A stretch of DNA of 64,000 nt from positions 49,757 through 113,756 of the forward strand of contig JADLFM010000241.1 in NCBI GenBank assembly GCA_020845495.1. The letters run 5' to 3'. The notes below the pieces were generated by a model. It saw only the letters and a program-made list of their open reading frames with translations. It searched no databases and had not been told where the DNA came from. The position numbers and the translations under genes are program-made. Positions 29,663-39,308 of this stretch are shown here, in pieces. The stretch comes from Chloroflexota bacterium. Its GTDB lineage: Bacteria > Chloroflexota > UBA6077 > JACCZL01. The first letter of the stretch is position 1; the number at the start of each line of letters is the position of its first letter.

Positions 29663-29701
29663 GACGATCTGCGCGGATAGAGGAGGCAGAGGGTCCGCCT
29701 T

Positions 29702-31126
29702 ATGGAAATGGATCTCGATCTCTCGCCAGATCTGGGGACGTCTCAGACGCTCAAAGTCTCACCCCGGCTCGTCGCAGCCAGCTATATCCTCGAATTGTCT
29801 TCTCAAGAGCTCCAGCAGCAGATTTCAACCGAGTTGAACGACAACCCGGCCCTCGAACTCGTCGACGTGCCGACGTGCCAGGTCTGTGGGAGCGAGCTCC
29901 AGGGGACCATCTGCCCGTGGTGTATCCAGCGGCAGCAGAATGAGGTCGCGCCCAAGGAAGATCGCGATGACCTTTCGATCAGTATGTACGACGACCCGCC
30001 GCCGCCGAGCAGCCATCGCCTTGGCGACGAGGAGTTCGACCCGCTGACTCAGGTCGCTTCCGAGGAGACGCTGGCCGAAAAGCTTCTCTCGGATCTCGGC
30101 GCGATCCTCGACGATCGCGATATGCCGATCGCTGAATACCTCGTCGGAAGCCTCGACGACAAGGGCTACCTCTCGACCTCGGTCGAAGAGGTAGCCTACG
30201 AGTTGAGTGTCGAGGAAGATCGCGTTCGTCAGGTGCTCATCCAGCTTCAGGGCATGGAACCGATCGGCGTCGGCGCGCGGAATCTCCACGAGTGTTTGCT
30301 GATCCAGTTGCAGTACCTCGAGGGACTGGGCATCAGCCAGCCGTACGCACAGGAGATCATCTCGGGGTATCTCGTCGAGTTGGGCGAGCACAAGTTCGGC
30401 AAGATCGCCCACGAGCTGAAGGTTTCGCCAGACGTTGTGGCGGATGTCTGGGAGTTCGTGAAGGTGAAGCTCAACCCACATCCTGCTCACGGCTTTTCGG
30501 CCACCAACACCCGTGACCGCGATACCCGCGCGATGTACATCCTGCCAGACGTCATCATCTCGAAAGGTGAGAACGGCTTCGACGTCGAGGTGGTGGAGTC
30601 CCGGCGCTTCCTGCTCCGGGTGAATCCGCTCTACACCCGGATGTCGACCGATCTGCCGAAAGATGGCAGCCTGAGCGCCGACGAAAAGCGCCACATTCAG
30701 CAGTACGTCGGCCGTGCGAAGCTCTTCATCGCAAACATCAACCAGCGCCGTCAGACGATCCACAACATCACGACCTGCCTGGTCGTGAAGCAGCGGGAGT
30801 TTCTCGAGCATGGCGTTCGGCACCTACGGCCGCTCAGCCGCGCCGCCGTGGCCGCCGAGCTTGGCATCCACGAGTCAACCGTGAGCCGAGCGACGGCGGC
30901 GAAATACGTGATGCTGCCGGATGGTGAGGTCATCCCGTTCAGCCACTTCTTCACGCCGTCCCTCTCGATCAAGGACGTCATCAAGGAGATGATCGAGAAG
31001 GAAGGCCAGCCGCTGACGGACGCACAGATCGCCGAGCGGCTCCGCGAGCGGGGTATCGAGATCGCCCGCCGCACGGTCGCCAAGTACCGGATGCAACTCG
31101 ACATCTTGCCCTCGTCGCTCCGCTGA
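29702..31126 (+). CDS. rpoN: RNA polymerase sigma-54 factor with internal zinc-ribbon-like motif
   Basis: A 474-aa sigma-54 factor. The N-terminal activator-interacting region is short (residues 1-52), the core-binding region spans about 110-300, a helix-turn-helix lies at LSRAAVAAELGIHESTVSR, and the RpoN box ARRTVAKYR is at residues 455-463. Between the first two regions is an unusual Cys-x2-Cys-x8-Cys-x2-Cys motif (Cys59, 62, 71, 74), a likely zinc ribbon replacing the usual acidic linker. A consensus sigma-54 promoter precedes the gene, so it probably regulates itself. The related activator is at 24.3 kb; argG follows. Confidence 0.95.
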   Translation: MEMDLDLSPDLGTSQTLKVSPRLVAASYILELSSQELQQQISTELNDNPALELVDVPTCQVCGSELQGTICPWCIQRQQNEVAPKEDRDDLSISMYDDPPPPSSHRLGDEEFDPLTQVASEETLAEKLLSDLGAILDDRDMPIAEYLVGSLDDKGYLSTSVEEVAYELSVEEDRVRQVLIQLQGMEPIGVGARNLHECLLIQLQYLEGLGISQPYAQEIISGYLVELGEHKFGKIAHELKVSPDVVADVWEFVKVKLNPHPAHGFSATNTRDRDTRAMYILPDVIISKGENGFDVEVVESRRFLLRVNPLYTRMSTDLPKDGSLSADEKRHIQQYVGRAKLFIANINQRRQTIHNITTCLVVKQREFLEHGVRHLRPLSRAAVAAELGIHESTVSRATAAKYVMLPDGEVIPFSHFFTPSLSIKDVIKEMIEKEGQPLTDAQIAERLRERGIEIARRTVAKYRMQLDILPSSLR

Positions 31127-31301
31127 GCGGTGCGTGGGCGGCACGTCATCAGCCGTCAGGTACGGGGCACCAGTCGTCACGTAGCGGCGGTCGGGACTGC
31201 CGGCCGGCGCATTAGCCGCGCTCTGGCGACTGACCCCGATTGCTGATCGCTCGCTCGCCGCCGCTCCCGTGTGGCATCCTTCCGCGCGGGAGCGTAGCCG
31301 T

Positions 31302-32588
31302 ATGGAGAAGGTTATCCTGGCGTACTCCGGCGGGCTGGACACGTCGGTCGCCATCAAGTGGCTCAACGAAACCTATCACCTCGACGTCATCGCCGTCACC
31401 GTCGACGTCGGGAACGAGCGTGACTTCCAATCGATTCAGGAAAAGGCGCTCCGGACCGGCGCCACCAAAGCCTTCGTTCACGATGCCAAGGACGATTTCG
31501 TCCGCTTCTTCGCCTTCCCGAGCCTCCAGGCTGGTGCCATCTACGAGGAGCGCTATCCACTCGCGACAGCCCTCGCGCGGCCGCTCATCGCCAAGGTGCT
31601 CGTCGACTACGCGCGGCAGGAGGGCGCCACCCACATCGCCCACGGCTGCACGGGCAAGGGCAACGATCAGGTCCGCTTCGACGTCTCGATCAACGCCCTG
31701 GCGCCTGACATCAAGATCGTAGCGCCGGTCCGCGAGTGGCGTTGGACCCGCGAGGAAGAGATCCTCTACGCCAACGAGCACGACATCCCGGTCCCGGTTA
31801 CTGTCGGCAGCCCGTACAGCGTGGACCAGAATCTCTGGGGCCGTAGCATCGAGGCCGGCATCCTCGAAGACGCCTGGGCCGAGCCGCCCGAGGATGCCTA
31901 CGCCTGGACCATGAACCCGCGCCACACGCCCGACGAGCCATCCTACGTCGAGATCGAGCTCCGCCACGGCATCCCCGTCGCCGTCGACGGCGCGCCGATG
32001 GAGGGTGTCGACCTGATCCTGCGGCTCAACGACCTGGCCGGCTCGCACGGTGTGGGCCGGATCGACCACATCGAGAACCGCTTCGTGGGGATCAAGTCGC
32101 GCGAGATCTACGAGTGCCCCGCTGCGATCGTCCTCCATACGGCCCATGCCGAATTGGAGAAGATGACGCTGACGCGCGACCAGATGCGCTTCAAGCAGGT
32201 CGTCTCCCAGGAGCTGGCGAACCTGATCTACAACGGGTTCTGGTTCTCGGCGCACACTCAGGACTTGATGTCCTACGTCGCCTCGACCCAACGCTACGTC
32301 ACCGGCACGGTTCGGCTGCGGCTCTTCAAGGGCTCCGCGACCGCCGTTGGCCGAAAGGCCGAGCACTCGCTCTACAACGAGGCGCTCGCCACCTACGGCT
32401 CCGGCGACCTGTTCGACCACAACGCAGCGCTCGGGTTCATCAGCCTGGTCGGCCTGCCGATGAAGAATCAGGCCCGCTCCCAACTGCTCCTGGACGGCGG
32501 TAGCGCCGACGAGATGATGCGTCTCGCCGCGGGCCAGCGCGAGGACGACGAGGAGGAGGGGGCGTCCGAGGACGCCTCGGGCGGTTGA
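31302..32588 (+). CDS. argG: argininosuccinate synthase
   Basis: A 428-aa enzyme that joins citrulline and aspartate with ATP in arginine synthesis. The ATP-binding loop SGGLDTS is at residues 9-15. The family segments GCTGKGNDQVRF and the substrate-binding GSPYSVDQNLWGRSIE are present. The C terminus carries an extra acidic tail (EDDEEEGASEDASGG) beyond the usual 400 residues. ATG 31302 follows GGGAG. Its stop codon overlaps the start of argH by one base, so the two genes are translationally coupled. Confidence 0.97.
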   Translation: MEKVILAYSGGLDTSVAIKWLNETYHLDVIAVTVDVGNERDFQSIQEKALRTGATKAFVHDAKDDFVRFFAFPSLQAGAIYEERYPLATALARPLIAKVLVDYARQEGATHIAHGCTGKGNDQVRFDVSINALAPDIKIVAPVREWRWTREEEILYANEHDIPVPVTVGSPYSVDQNLWGRSIEAGILEDAWAEPPEDAYAWTMNPRHTPDEPSYVEIELRHGIPVAVDGAPMEGVDLILRLNDLAGSHGVGRIDHIENRFVGIKSREIYECPAAIVLHTAHAELEKMTLTRDQMRFKQVVSQELANLIYNGFWFSAHTQDLMSYVASTQRYVTGTVRLRLFKGSATAVGRKAEHSLYNEALATYGSGDLFDHNAALGFISLVGLPMKNQARSQLLLDGGSADEMMRLAAGQREDDEEEGASEDASGG

Positions 32589-34108
32589 TGGCCGAGGGCG
32601 TGAGCGACGATAGCACCTCTCACACCCAGGTAGCGCCAGCGCACGACGGCTCGGCACCGGCCTCGGGAGGGCCGGCGCCGCTCTACGCCAGCCGCTTTAG
32701 CAAGGCGACGGCGGCGAGCGTGAAGACGTTCAACGACTCGCTGCCAATCGACCGGCGGCTCTACCGGGAGGACATCCTCGGCAGCATCGCCCATGCCAGA
32801 ATGCTCGGGAAGCAGGGGATCATCCCGGCCGACGATGCGCGGGCCATCGTCGATGGGCTGGCGCGGCTCTGCGCCACGCTCGACGCGACGGACGGCCCGC
32901 CCCCAGACGCCGCCGATGAGGACATTCATAGCTTCGTCGAGGCGCGGCTGCACCAGACCATTGGCGATGCGGCCGGGCGGCTCCATACTGCCCGCTCGCG
33001 CAACGATCAAGTCGCAACGGACCTTCGGCTCTGGACCCGCCGCCTGCTGCTCGATGGACTCGCCGCGCTGCTGGACCTTCAGGCGGCGCTCCTCGATCGG
33101 GCCGAGCGAGATCGGGGCCTGATCCTGCCCGGCTACACCCACCTTCAGCGCGCCCAGCCGGTCCTGCTGGCCCATCACTGGCTGGCCTACGTGGAGATGC
33201 TCGGGCGGGACGTTGCCCGCCTGGAGGACTGCTACCGGCGAGCAGACGTCCTGCCGCTAGGCTCGGGCGCCCTGGCCGGCGCGCCGTACCCCCTCGACCG
33301 TGCGTACGCTGCCAAACTGCTGGGCTTCGCCGCTCTCTCGGCCAACAGCCTGGACGCTGTGAGCGACCGTGACTTCGTGGTCGAGCATCTGGCGGCTCTG
33401 GCGCTCGTGGCCGTGCACCTCTCGCGGCTGGCCGAGGAGCTCGTGCTCTGGAGCAGCGCGGAGTTCGGCTTCGTCGAGATGGACGATGCCTACGCCACGG
33501 GTAGCAGCATCATGCCGCAGAAGAAGAACTCGGACGTGGCGGAACTGGTGCGCGGGAAAGCCGGCCGGGCGGTAGGGACGCTCGTCCAGGTGCTGGTCAC
33601 GCTCAAGGGGCTGCCGCTCACCTACAACAAGGACTTGCAGGAGGACAAGGAGGGCTACTTCCGAGCCGTCGACGACAGCCTGGCCTGCCTCCAGTTGACC
33701 GCCGAAATGGTCGCCACTCTCCAGGTCCGTCCGGACCGGCTCCGGACAGCGGTGTCGGACCCGCTCTTGCTGGCGACCGACCTTGCCGACTCCCTGACCC
33801 GGGCGGGGCTCCCCTTCCGGCAGGCGCACGGGGTCGTCGGCGCGATCGTCCGAGACTACGGCGCCGGCTTCACCCGCGTCCCGGCCGAAGAGCTCGAGAC
33901 GTACTCGCCGATGCTCGCACAGGGTGCACCCCGCCTCTCGCCCCGCGCCTCGGTCCAGGCACGCAACGTCCCCGGCGGCACGGCGCCGCGTCAAGTCGCC
34001 ACAGCACTGCGTCGGGCACGGAGAGATCACGCTCGCGCGGCCAGGCGGCTCGAAGCGCTCCGGTCTCGTCAGCCCACCGTCGAGGAACTTGCCGGCCTGC
34101 CCTGGTAG
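32588..34108 (+). CDS. argH: argininosuccinate lyase
   Basis: A 506-aa enzyme of the fumarase/aspartase superfamily that releases arginine and fumarate. The signature [12 protein letters not shown] lies near residues 305-316 and the substrate loop [17 protein letters not shown] near 137-153. It has a polar 32-residue N-terminal extension and a basic C-terminal extension ([16 protein letters not shown]) relative to typical 460-aa enzymes. It overlaps argG by one base (TGATG). Transcription then meets the converging SGNH esterase gene. Confidence 0.96.
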   Translation: MAEGVSDDSTSHTQVAPAHDGSAPASGGPAPLYASRFSKATAASVKTFNDSLPIDRRLYREDILGSIAHARMLGKQGIIPADDARAIVDGLARLCATLDATDGPPPDAADEDIHSFVEARLHQTIGDAAGRLHTARSRNDQVATDLRLWTRRLLLDGLAALLDLQAALLDRAERDRGLILPGYTHLQRAQPVLLAHHWLAYVEMLGRDVARLEDCYRRADVLPLGSGALAGAPYPLDRAYAAKLLGFAALSANSLDAVSDRDFVVEHLAALALVAVHLSRLAEELVLWSSAEFGFVEMDDAYATGSSIMPQKKNSDVAELVRGKAGRAVGTLVQVLVTLKGLPLTYNKDLQEDKEGYFRAVDDSLACLQLTAEMVATLQVRPDRLRTAVSDPLLLATDLADSLTRAGLPFRQAHGVVGAIVRDYGAGFTRVPAEELETYSPMLAQGAPRLSPRASVQARNVPGGTAPRQVATALRRARRDHARAARRLEALRSRQPTVEELAGLPW

Positions 34109-34274
34109 TCACGAGCGGCCGGGTTGTCACGGGAGGTCTGGCTTCTGGCTGGCGAGGCTGGCCCGAGTCGACGGCCTGCCTCGCTCTCGCCGCCATCCAG
34201 GCGTGACGTTCGACGAATGACGCCACCCCGCGCCGGACGCGAGTGACAGGGGCCGGCATCGCTGCGTGCTGCTG

Positions 34275-35075
34275 TTAGTTGGCGGCGGCCGCCGGTGCCG
34301 TCCGGGCCAACGGCGGCGCAAGCGTCGACCAGATGGCGTCGGCGATGGCTTCATGGCCGCTTGGACTGGGATGGATGTCGGAGCAGGCGAGGTGCAGCGG
34401 ATTGGCCGAGAACCAGCCCGCCGGCTCGCGTCCCTCGTGGCCCCGGAACACCGCCTCCAGGTCCGCAACGATCACCCGGTCCGGGAAGGCTCGGGCGGCG
34501 AGCACGATCGAGCCGTTGAGGCCGCGCAAGGCCAGGTCGGTCAGCCCGGGCGCACAGCGCGAGCCGCGCGGGAACGGGTTGTAGTAGGTCGTCACCACGA
34601 CCGTCGCCGTCGTCTCGCTCGTCACTCGGCCGAGGATTGCACGCAGGTTGCCCTCGAAGCGTGGGACGGCGCCCGGCAGATCCGAGGCCGAGCAGATGGT
34701 GTCCGACCGATCGTCCAAGGTCGAGGCGACACACTCGATCGTCGGCGTCAGGAAGTCGTTCGCGCCGACCGTCAGCGTAACAAGCTGGGGCGACAGATCG
34801 GTCAGATCCCCGAGTTGGGCGTCTAGCACACCGCTGCTCTGCTCGCCGGACCGGGCGCGATTGAACAAGCGAACCGTTCCTCCGCTCGCGTTGGCGATGC
34901 GCTGCCCCAGGCGGAACGGATAGCCGACGCCATCCGCCGTATCGGTGCCGGACGGGACCGAATCGCCGAGGGCGAGGTAGACGAGCGAATCGGCCTGCTC
35001 GGCTCCTGCCGGAACGGGCGTGAGCGCGACGAGCATCACGAGCGCGAGAAGCAGCGGCAGGGTGAGTCTGAGCAT
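34275..35075 (-). CDS. secreted SGNH/GDSL esterase
   Basis: A 266-aa exported hydrolase. A signal peptide covers residues 1-25 with a cleavage site after AGA. The catalytic Ser39 is in LALGDSVPSG, the oxyanion Asn in VGANDFL, and the Asp-His pair in SDIHPSPSGHE. The fold suits deacetylation of extracellular glycans or lipids. It is the last gene of the leftward polysaccharide operon, 52 bases after the WecA-like gene, so polysaccharide deacylation is a sensible guess. Confidence 0.88.
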   Translation of the reverse strand: MLRLTLPLLLALVMLVALTPVPAGAEQADSLVYLALGDSVPSGTDTADGVGYPFRLGQRIANASGGTVRLFNRARSGEQSSGVLDAQLGDLTDLSPQLVTLTVGANDFLTPTIECVASTLDDRSDTICSASDLPGAVPRFEGNLRAILGRVTSETTATVVVTTYYNPFPRGSRCAPGLTDLALRGLNGSIVLAARAFPDRVIVADLEAVFRGHEGREPAGWFSANPLHLACSDIHPSPSGHEAIADAIWSTLAPPLARTAPAAAAN

Positions 35076-35127
35076 GGCACCGAACAGAACGAGCGAGCGG
35101 GTCTATGGGTGACGGATGTGGTGTTCG

Positions 35128-36258
35128 TCAGTACGATGTCGAGGAACGTTCGGCCGCATCCGGCCCATGGACGTGGCCTGGCTCGGCGCGCCGCCGCCGC
35201 TGCCGGACCGACAGCACGCTCACCGTCACCAGAACGGCGGCCATGACCGCGACGACCCCGATCATCAGCCACAACTTCGCCATCGTCGGGACGAGGTACG
35301 GTCCCGCGACGGGAGAGTGGAGGGAAAGCGTCAGGAAGCCGAACAGCGCGCAGATCAGGTAGAGCAGCAGGACGGTCCGGACCTGACTCAAGCCAAGGGC
35401 ATGGATGCGCTGCGGGAGATGCCCGCCGTCGCCGCCGTGGAACGGCGACCGGCGTGCCAGCACCCGCCGCCCAATTACCCAGGCCGTGTCGAGGATCGGG
35501 ACGCCGAGCACCACGAACGCCGTGCCGACCTTTGCCCCGCCGATGACGCTCATCGTCGCCAGCCAGTAGCCGAGGAAGACCGAGCCGGACGTGCCCATGA
35601 AGATCCGGGCCGGGTGGAAGTTGTGGGGCAAGTAGCCGATGGCCGCACCGGCCAGGGCGAGCGGCAGCACGGCCACCGTGTACTGTCCGAACCAGAGGCT
35701 CCGGGTGAATAGCACCAGCGCCGCCATCGTCACGATGCCCGCCGCCAGCCCGTCCATGACGTCGATCAGGTTGATCGCGTTGATCATCCCGAGGATCCAG
35801 AGGATCGTCAGCGGGATGTCGAGCCAGAATGGCAATTCGATGGCCGCTCCAAACGGCGAAGCGATGCTGCCCATCCGCAGCCCAAAGGCGACCGGTATGG
35901 TAGCGATGACACCTTGCCCCAGGAACTGCGCCGCCGGGCCTAGCCGTTTCCGGTCGTCTACGAGCGCCAGCGGTACGATCAGCAGGCTGCCGATCAGCAC
36001 CCCGACGAGTTTCCAGTCGTCGCCCGGTGGGGCGTGAACCTCGGGCGGGCGGCCGAAGACGGCCAGCGTGACCGCGAGCCAGACGGCGCCGAGCATGGCG
36101 TAGCCGCCGTTGCGGGGGACCGCCCGCACCTGAACCTCGCCGGGCCGGGGCAGATCGAGCATCCCGAAGGCACGGCCATGCCGAATCACCATGCCGACAA
36201 GCAGGAAGCTCGTGAGCGTGGCCAGGGCCGCGACCCCGCCGATCCAGAGGAGGAGCAT
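35128..36258 (-). CDS. WecA/MraY-like undecaprenyl-phosphate sugar-1-phosphate transferase
   Basis: A 376-aa membrane protein with about 10-11 helices that should load an N-acetylhexosamine phosphate onto undecaprenyl phosphate. Motifs are LVDDRKRLGPAAQFLGQ, NAINLIDVMDGLAAG and HLPQRIHALGLSQ. The normally conserved Asp in F-M-G-D-x-G-S is Thr223 here (FMGTSGSVFLG), an odd change. A TACAGT element lies eight bases before the ATG, and no ribosome site is visible, so the mRNA may be leaderless or read through from upstream. It belongs to the surface-polysaccharide operon. Confidence 0.85.
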   Translation of the reverse strand: MLLLWIGGVAALATLTSFLLVGMVIRHGRAFGMLDLPRPGEVQVRAVPRNGGYAMLGAVWLAVTLAVFGRPPEVHAPPGDDWKLVGVLIGSLLIVPLALVDDRKRLGPAAQFLGQGVIATIPVAFGLRMGSIASPFGAAIELPFWLDIPLTILWILGMINAINLIDVMDGLAAGIVTMAALVLFTRSLWFGQYTVAVLPLALAGAAIGYLPHNFHPARIFMGTSGSVFLGYWLATMSVIGGAKVGTAFVVLGVPILDTAWVIGRRVLARRSPFHGGDGGHLPQRIHALGLSQVRTVLLLYLICALFGFLTLSLHSPVAGPYLVPTMAKLWLMIGVVAVMAAVLVTVSVLSVRQRRRRAEPGHVHGPDAAERSSTSY

Positions 36259-36317
36259 TGCGCGGTACTGTACCGGACCGGTCGCAAGACCCGAAAGGCA
36301 GCGGCGACAGGTTCAGG

Positions 36318-37412
36318 TTACTGGAGCGCCTGGGCGGCAGCCATGCCGGCCGACTTGAGGCGGGCAGTCTCGCCGGCTGACCGAAGGGCGCGGAGCGACT
36401 CGAGGTGGCTGCCGACCGCGTCGAGGTTCTCACCGCGCCGGCCATTGACGACTTCGAGCAGGCCCGGGCACGGTCCAGGTACGAATTCCTCATTCGCGCT
36501 GACCAGTTCTTCGCGGAGCCGCTCGCCGGGGCGGCGGCCGGTCACCCGCAGTTCGAGGGCGGGGCCGCCTGGAGCCATCAAGGCCTCGACGCGCCGAGCC
36601 ATATCCACGACCGGTACCTCGTCGGGCACGTCGAGCATCAACACCTGTCCGGGCCGCCCGAGCGCCGCTGCCTGAACGACGAGCCAGGTTGCTTCGCGCA
36701 TCCCGACCCAGTAGCGGGTCATCTTGGGGTCGGTGATAGTGAGCGGCTGACCGGCCGCCACCTGGGCCGCGAACGTCTCGATCACGGAGCCGTTCGTGCC
36801 CAGAATATTGACGTAACGACAGACAACGAAGCGTCGGCCGGTCTCACGAGCGTATCGTCCGACGAGCGTCTCGGACAGCCGTTTGGTCGCGCCGTAGAAG
36901 CTAGGCGGGTTCACCGCCTTGTCGGAGGATGGGTACACCACCGTCTCAGTGCCCAGGGTGGCGGCGTGGGCCAGTAGACGCTCGGTCGCCAGCACGTTGA
37001 CGGCAAACGTCTCCTCGGGGAACTCTTCGCCAAACGGGACGTGCTTGTACGCGGCCATGTGGAAGATCACGTCCGGGCGCGTGTCGGCGAGGGTGCGGGC
37101 GAGGCGGGCCTCGTCGCGCAGATCTGCCAGCACGAGCCGCCAGTCGGGGGCCTCAGTGCGTACCCGTATCAGGTCGTCGAGGCGGCGGCGCAATGCGAAG
37201 AGGGCGTGATCGTGGTGGTCGAGGAGCGCGATCGAAGCGGGGCCGAGATCGAGGAGGGTTTCGGCCAGATAGGCGCCGACTGAACCGCCCGCGCCGGTGA
37301 CAAGCACCCGCCGCCCAGCCAGCGCCGCACGGGCGGCGGACCAGTCGAGAGGCAGCTCTGGGCGCCCGAGCAGTGCGGTAGGATCAAGGCGAGTCGGATC
37401 GAACGGCGTCAT
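36318..37412 (-). CDS. polysaccharide-biosynthesis NAD-dependent dehydratase/epimerase (CapD/PseB-like)
   Basis: A 364-aa soluble short-chain dehydrogenase of the UDP-N-acetylglucosamine dehydratase group. The nucleotide-binding motif TGAGGSVG is near residue 40, AAYKHVPFGEEFPE lies near 120, and the catalytic YGATK follows SSDKAVNPP. It lacks the membrane domain of long CapD proteins. Its start overlaps the stop of the TIM-barrel gene (ATGA). It probably makes a 4-keto-6-deoxy amino sugar for the polysaccharide. Confidence 0.88.
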   Translation of the reverse strand: MTPFDPTRLDPTALLGRPELPLDWSAARAALAGRRVLVTGAGGSVGAYLAETLLDLGPASIALLDHHDHALFALRRRLDDLIRVRTEAPDWRLVLADLRDEARLARTLADTRPDVIFHMAAYKHVPFGEEFPEETFAVNVLATERLLAHAATLGTETVVYPSSDKAVNPPSFYGATKRLSETLVGRYARETGRRFVVCRYVNILGTNGSVIETFAAQVAAGQPLTITDPKMTRYWVGMREATWLVVQAAALGRPGQVLMLDVPDEVPVVDMARRVEALMAPGGPALELRVTGRRPGERLREELVSANEEFVPGPCPGLLEVVNGRRGENLDAVGSHLESLRALRSAGETARLKSAGMAAAQALQ

Positions 37413-38338
37413 CGCCCCGCCCCGAGCGCACGCTCGGCCCGCTCGCGGGCGTCGCGCATCAAGTCAGCTCGGTTGTTGTCCGGTTCGAGCGTCTCGGTGA
37501 CGAGGTAGCGCGCCCGACGCGCGAGCAAGGGGACCAGGCTGTCGAGATCGAGGTCGCCCTCGCCATAGGGCATACCCTCGCCGAGCAGGCCGGCCGCGTT
37601 AGCGATGTGGCAGGCAACCAGGTCGTCACCGAGGGCGTCCACGTACGCCGCGATGGTGTCGACCCCCGGCGCCTCGGCTACGAACCCGTAGAGCGGCCCG
37701 AGATTCTGGCCAGCCACGTCCTCGCGGACGCCACGTCGAACGTTCAGGTAGAGTTGCGCGTGCGAGGTGTCCAACACGATTTTCAGGCCGGGCACGGCCG
37801 AGGTCAGGGCTGTCATATCCTGAGGCGGCATCCCGATGGCGGAGTAGAAGAAGCCGCTTTCGCGCATCCGCAAGATCGGCGGCATGTTCTCGATCGTTGG
37901 AACGATGCCGGCCTCGATGGCCAGATCCGCAAAGAAGCGGGCTGGCTCGGTGGCCTGCTCCAGCAGGCGGGCTCGATTCTCAAGGGTCAGCGCGTGGGTG
38001 TCCGCATCCGGCGCGATGGCGTGGACGTTGGCGCCCCGTGCCCCGATTCGCCGCGACAGGTCGACGATGCGGCGGGAAAGCTCGCGGTCGGCCTCGCTGT
38101 CGCGGCTGAGGTCGAAGAACTCGCCGTCCAGCGAACGAATGGGGCCTTCAACCAGCAGCACGAAGTTGGACGGCAGCCCGCGGGCGTTCAGCCGCTCGAC
38201 GACACCGTCCATAGCGTCCTGGGTCGCGAGATCGACCGTGTCCAGGTAGAGCTCCAGGCCGGCCGGGACCGGATCGCGCAGCCGGTCGGCGAGTTGAAGC
38301 TCGGTAGGCCGGGCTTTGAGCAGGACGAGCGCCGTCAT
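37409..38338 (-). CDS. sugar phosphate isomerase/epimerase-like TIM barrel protein
   Basis: A 309-aa protein of the AP endonuclease 2/xylose isomerase-like superfamily. Metal-binding segments are PTIENMPP, VLDTSHAQLYL, CHIANAAGLLGEGMPYGEGD and VTETLEPD. Both ends overlap the neighbouring genes by four bases (ATGA), so it is tightly coupled to a sugar epimerase upstream and a dehydratase downstream. The exact reaction is unknown; a sugar isomerisation in polysaccharide precursor supply is plausible. Confidence 0.78.
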   Translation of the reverse strand: MTALVLLKARPTELQLADRLRDPVPAGLELYLDTVDLATQDAMDGVVERLNARGLPSNFVLLVEGPIRSLDGEFFDLSRDSEADRELSRRIVDLSRRIGARGANVHAIAPDADTHALTLENRARLLEQATEPARFFADLAIEAGIVPTIENMPPILRMRESGFFYSAIGMPPQDMTALTSAVPGLKIVLDTSHAQLYLNVRRGVREDVAGQNLGPLYGFVAEAPGVDTIAAYVDALGDDLVACHIANAAGLLGEGMPYGEGDLDLDSLVPLLARRARYLVTETLEPDNNRADLMRDARERAERALGAGR

Positions 38339-39243
38339 GCTCGTCCTCCGGTCTCGGCGAGCAAGCGGCGCAGCCCGGCCTCCACGGTCATACGCGGCGC
38401 GTAGCCGAGATCCTGGCGTACCCGAGAGATGTCAGCAACGCGATGCCCCTCGGCTGACGGCCCGGTTGGCGGCACCACCTCCGACGACGCTCCGGTCACG
38501 TCGCGGACTAGTCGTGCGAGCGCTTCAAGGGTCGTGCCTACGCCTGTCGCCAGGTTGTAGATACGCGCCGTGCCAGCCTCCGGAGCCGGCTGCTCGAGCG
38601 CGAGGCGAATACCCTCCGCCACGTCCGACACCTCGGTCAGATCGCGTCGCTGGTCGGCATGCACCACCAGCGGCTCGCCTCGGCGGGCACGGTCGAGAAA
38701 GATGCTGACGACCCCGCTCGAGCCCTGACCGACCTGCCCCGGGCCGTACACTGAGAACATCCGCACGACGGTGGTGCGGATTCCCAGGTGCTCCGCGTAC
38801 ATGCGGCACCAGTTCTCGGCCACGAGCTTCGAGACGGCATAGGGGTCGGCCGGGCAGAGCGGCGCGTCTTCGGCCAGCGGCTCGTCGGAAGGCGCATACA
38901 CCCGCTGAGTCGAGGCCAGGACCACGTGGCCACCGGCCTGCCGAGCGCCCTCCAGCACGTTGAGCGTCCCGAGTGCGTTGAGCGCATTGAAGGCGTACGG
39001 CTCGCGGAACGATGCCTGCACATCCCCCCTGCCCGCCAGGTGAACGACTGCCTCAGCCTCGGCTGCCGCGTGGCGGGCAGCGTCGGAGCGAACGTCGACG
39101 GCCAGGTGCGGCACCGGCCTGGCGTCGCCCCCCGTGAGGGGAGCGCCACGGTGGACGGTCCGCACGTGGTGGCCGCTGGTGACGAGCGCCGAGACCACGT
39201 GCCGACCGATAAATCCGGAGCCGCCGGTTACCAGAATCCGCAT
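38335..39243 (-). CDS. NAD-dependent sugar epimerase
   Basis: A 302-aa extended short-chain dehydrogenase. It begins [15 protein letters not shown] with the cofactor loop at residues 6-13; the catalytic Tyr-x3-Lys is in DPYAVSKL, and a GPGQVGQG loop follows. This pattern suits UDP-glucose 4-epimerase-like enzymes. ATG 39243 follows GGGAG; the frame is open to 39282 but with no ribosome site. It is the first gene of the leftward operon of five. Confidence 0.87.
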   Translation of the reverse strand: MRILVTGGSGFIGRHVVSALVTSGHHVRTVHRGAPLTGGDARPVPHLAVDVRSDAARHAAAEAEAVVHLAGRGDVQASFREPYAFNALNALGTLNVLEGARQAGGHVVLASTQRVYAPSDEPLAEDAPLCPADPYAVSKLVAENWCRMYAEHLGIRTTVVRMFSVYGPGQVGQGSSGVVSIFLDRARRGEPLVVHADQRRDLTEVSDVAEGIRLALEQPAPEAGTARIYNLATGVGTTLEALARLVRDVTGASSEVVPPTGPSAEGHRVADISRVRQDLGYAPRMTVEAGLRRLLAETGGRA

Positions 39244-39308
39244 CCAACTCCCATCACGAGTCCTTGCGCCGCGGGGGTCCACTTCGAGGATCGAGTGTGC
39301 GCGCGGAG

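Larger units (their letters stand above)
29111..29701. other. 590-bp divergent intergenic region between the molybdenum hydroxylase and rpoN
   Basis: It holds a 15-bp tandem repeat (29226-29285) and a sigma-54 promoter before rpoN (29648-29662). Open frames in it have no recognisable family and follow the repeat. Confidence 0.5.
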
